This document shows, in pieces, positions 1 through 5,313 of a stretch of DNA of 6,036 nucleotides (position 1 is the first letter of the stretch; every line of letters starts with the position of its first letter). The notes beneath the pieces were generated by a model, which saw nothing but the letters and a program-made list of their open reading frames with translations, had not been told where the DNA came from and made no database searches. The stretch is from Actinomycetota bacterium (GTDB lineage: Bacteria > Actinomycetota > Actinomycetes > Propionibacteriales > Nocardioidaceae): positions 1 through 6,036 of the forward strand of contig WLIH01000186.1 of the NCBI GenBank assembly GCA_009702305.1, in the 5' to 3' direction. The position numbers and the translations under genes are program-made.

Positions 1-1837
1 AGGTCGTCTGCGCGCCGAGGCGCAGCGAGTTGTCCAGCTCGCGCACGGCGTAGGCGACGGTCAGCGGATGCGGCGGGTAGGAGAAGTAGACCTCGCCGTC
101 GGGCTCGAGGTGGGAGGTCGGCTCGCCGTCGGTGACGATCAGCAGCACCGGCTGGGCGTTGGGATGCTTGCGGAAGTGCCGGTTGGCCAGCAGCAGGGCG
201 TGATGCAGGTTGGTGCCCTTGTCCCACTTGGCGTCGAGGGCGGTGAGCTGCTCGATCTCCATCACCTCGGCGTGGCGGCCGAAGGCGATCAGCTGCAGCG
301 CGTCGCCGCGGAAGCGGCTCTTGATGAGGGTGTGCAGCGCGAGGGCGGTGCGCTTCATCGGCACCCACCGACCGTCCATGGCCATCGAGAACGACGTGTC
401 GACGAGCAACGCGACGCAGGCCTGGGTGCGCGCCTCGGTCTCCTGCACCTCGACGTCGCCGATCTGCAGGCGTACGCCGTCGGCGGTGGTGCCGCCCTCG
501 GAGACGGTACGCAGCACGGCATTGGTGACCGTGCGGGTGACGTCCCACGGCTCGGTGTCGCCGAAGGCCCACTCGCGGGTCGCGCCGGAGCGCTCGCCGG
601 CCGCACCGGCCTTGTTCATGTCGCGCTGACCCTGACGGCCCGACATCCGCTGGGCGACGTCGCGCAGCAGGGCCTTGCCGAGCTGGCGCATCGCCTTGGG
701 CGAGAGCTTGAGCTGGCCGGACGAGTCCCGCTTGAGGGTGCCGGAGTCGCGCAGCGCGCGCTCGAGCTCCTGCAGGGTCCGGGCGTCGACGGCGGCCTCG
801 TCGCCGAGCTGGCGGGAGAGGGCGTCGAGGTCGAGGTCGTCCATCCGGGCGCCGCCGTAAGACTGCGAGAGCTGGTCGGAGAGGGCGTCGAGGTCGGCGA
901 GATCCTGGAAGACACCGGTGCCGTCGCCGAGGCCGAGGCCCTCCTCGCCGTCCATCCGCTCGGAGCCGCCCCAGTCCTCCCCCGGTCGCAGCGCCTGCAG
1001 GTTGCCGTCGAGCTGCGAGAGCGACTCCATCAGCTCGGGGCTGCCGAAGGCCTGCGAGGCCAGCGCGTCGAGCTCCGCGCGCTGCTCGGCGGTCATCGAG
1101 TTGCGCATCCGCTGGGCGGCGGCGGCGCGCTGGGCGAGCGAGTCGAGCAGCTCGTCGACATCTCGTGGGCGCTCGGGGAAGAAGTCGCCGTGCTTGTCCA
1201 TGAACTCGTCGAACTGCTCGGCGGTGTCCTCACCGCGTCGGTGGGCGTCGAGGAGCGCGTTGAGGTCCTGCAGCATCTCGTTGATCGCCGCGCGGTCCTC
1301 GTCGGTGGCGCCCTCGAGCGCCTGCTTCATGCCGGCGAAGCGCTGGTCGAGCATCTCGCGCCCAAGCAGGTCCTTGATCTTCTCGTAGTCCTCCCGCGCC
1401 TGGCGGCTCTGCCAGTCGTACGACGACAGCTCGCTCACGGCGGCGGCGGTGCTCGGCGGCAGGCCTTCGAGCTGCATCTCGCGCAGGGCGCGGTCGCCGT
1501 CGTCCATCTCGACGTCGCGCGCCAGCTGCTTGCGCTCCTCGAGCAGCGCGCGGTCGAGGAGCTCGCGGACCTCCTGGAGGGTGCCGTCGAGGTTGTGCTT
1601 CTGCAGCAGCTCCCGACGCCGCTCGGCCACCCGGCGCGCGAGGTTGTCGAGGCCCGTGCCGTCCTTGCCGCCACGGCGCAGGAACTCCCGCATCGCGCGA
1701 TCGGGCGAATAGCCCGCCATCACGTCCTCGCCGATCGCGTCGAGCGCCTCGGCGATGTCGACCGGCGGCGCCAGCGGGTCGCCGCCCTGGTAGCGGCCGT
1801 AGCTGGCCGCTCGGCGCGAGGTGTGCCGGTTAGCCAT
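1..1837 (-). CDS. VWA domain protein, partner of the adjacent AAA+ ATPase (3' end outside window)
   Basis: Read on the minus strand from ATG at 1837-1835, this frame stays open for 612 codons to the left edge, so the C-terminus is missing. Residues 1-470 are mostly charged and helical (much Glu, Asp, Arg, Gln, Leu) with no domain I can name; an acidic segment (about 311-346) carries two copies of a DLDALSxQL-like motif. From about 472 comes a VWA domain: ALLVDTSFSM (476-485) gives the DxSxS metal-ion (MIDAS) motif at D480, S482 and S484, T542 in KGTNLHHAL is the expected threonine, and D570 in VTDGEP the later aspartate. The site therefore looks competent to bind Mg. The start overlaps the ATPase stop by 8 bp, implying translational coupling; a G-rich stretch a few bases upstream may serve as ribosome binding site. 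No signal peptide is seen, so it is probably cytoplasmic. The pair resembles the M. tuberculosis Rv0958/Rv0959 arrangement as I recall it. Family placement is firm; the cellular role is unknown. Confidence 0.93.
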   Translation of the reverse strand, partial: MANRHTSRRAASYGRYQGGDPLAPPVDIAEALDAIGEDVMAGYSPDRAMREFLRRGGKDGTGLDNLARRVAERRRELLQKHNLDGTLQEVRELLDRALLEERKQLARDVEMDDGDRALREMQLEGLPPSTAAAVSELSSYDWQSRQAREDYEKIKDLLGREMLDQRFAGMKQALEGATDEDRAAINEMLQDLNALLDAHRRGEDTAEQFDEFMDKHGDFFPERPRDVDELLDSLAQRAAAAQRMRNSMTAEQRAELDALASQAFGSPELMESLSQLDGNLQALRPGEDWGGSERMDGEEGLGLGDGTGVFQDLADLDALSDQLSQSYGGARMDDLDLDALSRQLGDEAAVDARTLQELERALRDSGTLKRDSSGQLKLSPKAMRQLGKALLRDVAQRMSGRQGQRDMNKAGAAGERSGATREWAFGDTEPWDVTRTVTNAVLRTVSEGGTTADGVRLQIGDVEVQETEARTQACVALLVDTSFSMAMDGRWVPMKRTALALHTLIKSRFRGDALQLIAFGRHAEVMEIEQLTALDAKWDKGTNLHHALLLANRHFRKHPNAQPVLLIVTDGEPTSHLEPDGEVYFSYPPHPLTVAYAVRELDNSLRLGAQTT

Positions 1838-3254
1838 AGACGGTCTCGCCCCCGCCGGACTCCTTGCTGACCTTGCGGGCGAGGTAGAGGCCCTCCAGGG
1901 CGAGCTCGATCGCGCCGGCCCGCTGGCCGTCGTTGGTCGCGCCGAGCCGGTCGCAGATCTCGTCGTAGAGCTCGGACTCGCCCAGCGCCGGCAGACCGGT
2001 GAGGAAGTCGATCGCGGTGACCTGCTCGCCGGTGGTCACCATCGTGCCGCTCTCGAGAGCGTCGACCAGGAGCGTGAAGTCGAGGCCGCGGAAGTGGTGG
2101 CGCACCGCCTCGGCCGTGGCCGTCCGCAGCAGGTGGGTGAGGATCTCCTCCTCGCGGCCCTCCTCGCCCGACTCGAACTCGATCTTGCCGCCGAGCACGT
2201 CGACCGCGGTCTCGAGATCGATGACGCGGGCCACGGCCTGCTCCTCGCCCTGCCGGGTGGCGCGGTGGATCGCTGCGGCGGCGATGGTCTCCGCACCGGC
2301 GATCGCGAAGCGCGCCGAGACCCCGGAGCGCTGGTCGACCGACGTCGAGTCGCGCAGGTTGCGGGTGAAGCGCGCGAGGATCTCGACCAGGTGGTCGGGC
2401 ACGTCGGCGACGAGCTCGGCCTCCTGCCGGATCACGGCGATCTCGTCCTCGAGCTCGGTCGGGTAGTGGGTGCGGATCTCAGCGCCGAAGCGGTCCTTGA
2501 GCGGGGTGATGATGCGGCCGCGGTTGGTGTAGTCCTCCGGGTTGGCGCTGGCGACGACGAGCACGTCGAGCGGCAGCCGCAGCACATAGCCGCGGATCTG
2601 GATGTCGCGCTCCTCCATGACGTTGAGCATCGCGACCTGGATCCGCTCGGCGAGGTCGGGCAGCTCGTTGATGGCGACGATGCCGCGGTGGCTGCGTGGG
2701 ATCAGGCCGAAGTGGATGGTCTCGGGATCGCCCAGCGAGCGGCCCTCGGCGACCTTCATGGGGTCGACGTCGCCGATCAGGTCGGCGACCGAGGTGTCGG
2801 GGGTCGCCAGCTTCTCGGCGTACCTCTCGTCGCGGTGGCGCCAGGAGACCCGCAGCTCGTCGCCGTACGTCGCCGCGGCCCGCTGGGAGGCCACCGTGAT
2901 CGGCTCGAACGGGTGCTCGCCCAGCTCGGAGCCGGAGAGCACCGGCGACCACTCGTCGAGCAGTCCGACCATCGTGCGCAGCAGCCTGGTCTTGCCCTGG
3001 CCGCGCTCGCCCAGCAGCACGATGTCGTGACCGGCGATCAGCGCGCGCTCGAGCTGCGGGATCACCGTGGACTCGAAGCCGTGCAGCCCAGGCCACGGGT
3101 CGCGGCCCTCGCGCAGCGCGGCGAGGAGGTTGTCGCGGATCTCGACGCGCAGCGTCTTGTGCACGTGGCCCGAGGCGCGCAGCTCGCCCACGGTGGAGAT
3201 CGAGGGGGCGGGCGAGGGGGTGGGCGAGGAGGTGGGGGTCTGGTCAGCCGTCAC
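1830..3254 (-). CDS. AAA+ ATPase, magnesium-chelatase subunit I / MoxR-like
   Basis: The product is 474 aa. The Walker A motif is GERGQGKT (82-89). The Walker B strand is GIVAINELPDL (191-201), with Asn196-Glu197 where Asp-Glu is usual. Sensor 1 is in VVASANPEDY (233-242), and PLKDRFG (251-257) holds the probable arginine finger. This order and the insertions around Walker B fit the chelatase-I/MoxR/RavA group of AAA+ ring ATPases, which remodel or load partner proteins, usually with a VWA protein like the one encoded next. The first 20 residues are a Pro/Ser/Thr-rich, probably disordered tail. The start is GTG at 3254-3252; an in-frame TAG four codons upstream (3266-3264) rules out a longer N-terminus, and no clear Shine-Dalgarno is present. 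The gene leads the operon and overlaps the VWA gene by 8 bp (1830-1837). Database names such as magnesium chelatase are by homology only; nothing here suggests (bacterio)chlorophyll synthesis. Confidence 0.94.
   Translation of the reverse strand: MTADQTPTSSPTPSPAPSISTVGELRASGHVHKTLRVEIRDNLLAALREGRDPWPGLHGFESTVIPQLERALIAGHDIVLLGERGQGKTRLLRTMVGLLDEWSPVLSGSELGEHPFEPITVASQRAAATYGDELRVSWRHRDERYAEKLATPDTSVADLIGDVDPMKVAEGRSLGDPETIHFGLIPRSHRGIVAINELPDLAERIQVAMLNVMEERDIQIRGYVLRLPLDVLVVASANPEDYTNRGRIITPLKDRFGAEIRTHYPTELEDEIAVIRQEAELVADVPDHLVEILARFTRNLRDSTSVDQRSGVSARFAIAGAETIAAAAIHRATRQGEEQAVARVIDLETAVDVLGGKIEFESGEEGREEEILTHLLRTATAEAVRHHFRGLDFTLLVDALESGTMVTTGEQVTAIDFLTGLPALGESELYDEICDRLGATNDGQRAGAIELALEGLYLARKVSKESGGGETVYG
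3200..3240 (+). other. G-rich tract with G-quadruplex pattern inside the start of the ATPase gene
   Basis: The plus strand has runs of 5, 3, 5 and 3 guanines at 3204-3208, 3210-3212, 3216-3220 and 3222-3224, separated by loops of 1, 3 and 1 bases, and a fifth run at 3234-3238. This fits the usual four-run G-quadruplex pattern. It lies on the template strand of the ATPase gene within its first 20 codons and encodes the Pro-rich N-terminal tail. The pattern is direct; folding and any effect on transcription are inference, and such tracts arise by chance in GC-rich genomes. Confidence 0.4.
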
Positions 3255-3266
3255 GTGTCCACGCTA
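3254..3266 (-). promoter_or_regulatory. Possible -10 element and leaderless start for the ATPase/VWA operon
   Basis: On the minus strand, TAGCGT (3266-3261) matches the TANNNT core of actinobacterial -10 elements. Six bases separate it from the GTG start at 3254. That spacing would put the transcription start at or next to the start codon, giving a leaderless mRNA and explaining the lack of a Shine-Dalgarno. No good -35 is visible at the usual distance, so this is only a candidate. Confidence 0.35.
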
Positions 3267-3284
3267 CTCAGCAGAGCAACCAAC

Positions 3285-3298
3285 TAGTCTCGCGCCCG
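3285..3298 (+). promoter_or_regulatory. Possible -10 element and leaderless start for the cyclase gene
   Basis: TAGTCT (3285-3290) matches TANNNT and is followed after seven bases by the GTG at 3298, so transcription could begin on the start codon. There is no Shine-Dalgarno in the preceding bases (CTCGCGCCC). The hexamer partly overlaps the palindrome ACTAGT (3283-3288). No recognisable -35 lies upstream. The spacer between the two divergent genes is only 43 bp, so a promoter must lie here or inside the ATPase gene. Confidence 0.35.
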
Positions 3299-4140
3299 TG
3301 GTGGTCACCCTGGTCGTCGTCTGCGTCGCGCTGATGCTGGGCCTCGTCGCGTCCGTGGCCCTCCTCCTCGACGTGCGCCGCCAGCTCGACGAGTCGCGCC
3401 GGCTGGTCACCCAGCTCGAGTCCGACCTCGACGCCGCCCTGCGACCCTCACCGCCGGCCTCGGCCGCCGAGCGGGCGATGCGCGCCGTCGTCGGCACCGC
3501 CGCGCGGGTGCGCACCCACGGCATCACCGGCATGCTCAGCGCCTCGATGGACGACCTCACGACCTGGGCGCTCGAGAAGCGACCCGACATCCTGCAGATG
3601 ACCGCCGCCGACGGCACGGTCACCATCTTCTTCTCCGACATCGAGGACTCGACGGCCCACAACCACCGCCTCGGCGACCGGGCGTGGGTCAAGGTGCTCG
3701 AGGCCCATGACGCGGTCGTGCGCGGTGCCGTCGAGCGCCACCGCGGGCAGGTCGTCAAGACCGCGGGCGACAGCTTCATGGTCGCCTTCCGCGACCCGGT
3801 CTCGGCGCTGCTGGCGGCCCGGTCGATCCAGCGCACCCTGGCTCGCACGCTGGACCCCCGGCTGCGCCTGACGCCGGTGCGGGTGCGCATCGGCGTGCAC
3901 TGCGGGCGCGTCATCTCCCGCGACGGCGACTACTTCGGGCGCAATGTCGCCCACGCGGCCCGGGTCGCTGCCCTGGCCGACGGCGGCGAGGTGCTGGTCT
4001 CCGACCCGGTGCGCGAGCAGACCGAGACCTCCGACGTCGAGCATCCGCTGGAGTTCGAGGCGGCGTTCGAGGAGGGCGAGATCGAGCTCAAGGGCCTGCC
4101 CGGCACCCATCAGATCTGGCGGCTGGTGGTCGAGACGTGA
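3298..4140 (+). CDS. Membrane-anchored class III adenylate/guanylate cyclase
   Basis: The 280-aa product has one hydrophobic helix at the N-terminus (about 2-25), then a charged, probably coiled-coil linker (26-48), then a class III cyclase domain (about 104-278), so the catalytic part should face the cytoplasm. Metal-binding aspartates are D114 in FFSDIEDST and D158 in KTAGDSF; K154 sits where the purine-selecting lysine of adenylate cyclases is found; D211 and R222 match the purine-binding Asp and the phosphate-binding Arg. The transition-state Asn expected at 218 is Ala, with an Asn two residues earlier (GRNVAHAAR). No HAMP or sensor domain is present. The frame stays open upstream into DNA antisense to the ATPase gene, so I chose GTG 3298: it is past the divergent gene's start and opens directly onto the helix; GTG 3301 is equally possible. 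It overlaps the next gene by 4 bp. cAMP is the likelier product, but substrate and activity are unproven. Confidence 0.9.
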   Translation: MVVTLVVVCVALMLGLVASVALLLDVRRQLDESRRLVTQLESDLDAALRPSPPASAAERAMRAVVGTAARVRTHGITGMLSASMDDLTTWALEKRPDILQMTAADGTVTIFFSDIEDSTAHNHRLGDRAWVKVLEAHDAVVRGAVERHRGQVVKTAGDSFMVAFRDPVSALLAARSIQRTLARTLDPRLRLTPVRVRIGVHCGRVISRDGDYFGRNVAHAARVAALADGGEVLVSDPVREQTETSDVEHPLEFEAAFEEGEIELKGLPGTHQIWRLVVET

Positions 4141-4523
4141 GCATCTTCGCCGCCGCGTGCCCGTGCGGCGCCGCGTCGTACGACGACTGCTGCGGTCCGC
4201 TGCACCGCGGCGCGGCCGGCGCCGAGACCGCCGAGCAGCTGATGCGCTCGCGCTACGCCGCCTACGCGCGTCACGACGAGGCTTACGTCTTCCGCACCTG
4301 GCACCCCCGCACCCGGCCCGACGACCTGACGCCCGACCCGGCCCGGGTGTGGTTGGGGCTGCGAGTCCTCGACCACGGCGTGGACTGGGTCGAGTTCGTG
4401 GCGTCGTACGAGCACCACGGCCACCCCGGGCAGCTGCACGAGCGCAGCCGCTTCGAGCAGCGCGCCGGCCGATGGGTCTACGTCGACGGCGACGACGTCT
4501 CCGGGCTCAGCGACCGTCCCTGA
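4137..4523 (+). CDS. YchJ-like (UPF0225) SEC-C motif protein
   Basis: A 128-aa protein begins with a SEC-C-type zinc-binding motif: C8-P-C10-G, then C18-C19, followed by GPLHRG. The rest (about 30-125) resembles the NTF2-like fold of YchJ/UPF0225 proteins, with landmarks LMRSRYAAYARHDEAYVFRT (35-54), VEFVASY, LHERSRF and WVYVDGD. The family is of unknown function, usually 120-160 aa, so this looks full length. The loop between the cysteine pairs is seven residues, against eight in the usual SEC-C pattern I recall. The start is GTG at 4137, giving a GTGA overlap with the cyclase stop, so translation is probably coupled. No membrane or signal sequence is seen. The 3' end overlaps the convergent crotonase gene by 17 bp. 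The family call is good; a link to cyclic-nucleotide signalling is suggested only by position. Confidence 0.9.
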   Translation: MSIFAAACPCGAASYDDCCGPLHRGAAGAETAEQLMRSRYAAYARHDEAYVFRTWHPRTRPDDLTPDPARVWLGLRVLDHGVDWVEFVASYEHHGHPGQLHERSRFEQRAGRWVYVDGDDVSGLSDRP

Positions 4524-5313
4524 ACTCCGGCGGGCGCCCTTCCTTGCGGGCCCGGGTCGCCTCCTCGAAGTTGTCGGTGAGCAAGCGCAGGTAGAGCTGA
4601 CCGAGACCCTCGCTGGGCAGGTAGGTCTCCAGCGAGGTCGCGGCGATGCCGGCCTGCAGCGACTTCTTCGTCAGCTCGACGCCCGGCTGGGAGAAGCCGG
4701 CGATCCGTCGGCCGATCTCGACGGCTGCGACGACCACGTCGTCGTGCAGCGAGGAGACCAGGCCGATCCGCTCGGCCTCCTCCGCACCGACGTCGCGCCC
4801 GGTCAGCATGATGTCGGCGGCCCGGGTGGAGCCGACGGCCCGCGGCAGCAGGTAGCTCAGGCCGAGCTCGCTCGCGGTCAGGCCGTTGTTGATGCCGGCC
4901 GCACGGAAGTACGCCGCCGGGGCGGCGATCCGCAGATCGCAGGCCAGGGCCAGGCAGAGCCCGCCGCCGATCGCGGCACCGTTGATGGCGGCGATGACCG
5001 GCTGGTGGAGACGGCGCACGGTGAGCACGACCTCCTCGAGCAGCTCCATCGCCCGCAACGCGTAGGTCGGGCGCGAGGTGAGGCCGTCGATGCCCGGCGG
5101 CACGCCGGCCGACTCCTGGTCCGCGCCGGAGCAGAAGCCGCGCCCGGCCCCGGTGAGCACGACCGCACGCACGGCGTTGTCCCGGCCCAGCTCCAGCAGC
5201 GCGTCGCGCAGCGGCACCATCACGTCGAACGCCATCGCGTTCATCCGCTCGGGCCGGTCGAGGATGACGACCGCGACGGCGGGGTCGGGACGCTCGACCC
5301 GGACGAAGCTCAT
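4507..5313 (-). CDS. Crotonase-superfamily protein (enoyl-CoA hydratase/isomerase family)
   Basis: The 268-aa length is normal for the family. Crotonase landmarks appear in order: LDRPERMNAM (18-27), the first oxyanion-hole segment GRGFCSGADQ (58-67), the second in NGAAIGGGLCLALACD (111-126), the LTGRDVGAEEAERIGLV helix region (170-186), and a C-terminal helix rich in Glu and Arg. The fold should bind acyl-CoA and stabilise a thioester enolate. By hand alignment to rat mitochondrial hydratase, its two catalytic glutamates (E144 and E164) correspond to C120 and G140 here, so ordinary hydratase activity is doubtful; E149 in TASELG is a candidate replacement acid/base. The start is ATG 5313, inside an ATGA overlap with the thiolase stop; the frame extends further upstream but that part is antisense-like and Arg/Gly/Ala-rich, so I rejected it. 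No Shine-Dalgarno is evident, in keeping with reinitiation after the thiolase. Probable role: acyl-CoA metabolism, exact reaction unknown. Confidence 0.92.
   Translation of the reverse strand: MSFVRVERPDPAVAVVILDRPERMNAMAFDVMVPLRDALLELGRDNAVRAVVLTGAGRGFCSGADQESAGVPPGIDGLTSRPTYALRAMELLEEVVLTVRRLHQPVIAAINGAAIGGGLCLALACDLRIAAPAAYFRAAGINNGLTASELGLSYLLPRAVGSTRAADIMLTGRDVGAEEAERIGLVSSLHDDVVVAAVEIGRRIAGFSQPGVELTKKSLQAGIAATSLETYLPSEGLGQLYLRLLTDNFEEATRARKEGRPPEFRDGR

Noticed and set aside
68..1870. 600-codon open frame on the plus strand opposite the VWA gene
   Set aside because: It runs in the codon-on-anticodon register of the VWA gene, where a stop would need TTA, CTA or TCA in the sense gene; those codons are almost absent in such GC-rich DNA. 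Its translation is low-complexity (Val, Leu, Gly, Ala, Arg, Glu) with no motif, while the minus-strand frame has a complete MIDAS domain.
1830..3254. Naming the ATPase as a bchI/chlI magnesium chelatase subunit
   Set aside because: No chlorophyll or cobalamin gene is nearby, the Walker B is altered, and the partner is a VWA protein with a long non-chelatase-like N-terminus; similarity alone does not support the symbol.
1821..3287. 488-codon open frame on the plus strand opposite the AAA+ gene
   Set aside because: It has the same register artefact as the frame opposite the VWA gene; the minus strand encodes clear Walker and sensor motifs, and the plus translation has none.
3067..3297. Upstream extension of the cyclase frame
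   Set aside because: The open frame continues into DNA that is antisense to the ATPase N-terminus, and its translation is Ser/Arg-rich and featureless. The GTG at 3298 starts directly at the membrane helix and after the divergent start.
3448..4110. Minus-strand frame of 220 codons opposite the cyclase
   Set aside because: No motifs are seen; it is a shadow of the cyclase gene, whose catalytic residues are on the plus strand.
4528..4556. GGGCGCCC and GGGCCC/CCCGGG palindromes near the convergent gene ends, considered as a terminator
   Set aside because: They lie inside crotonase codons, the stems are short, and no T-run follows on either strand; such palindromes are frequent at this base composition.
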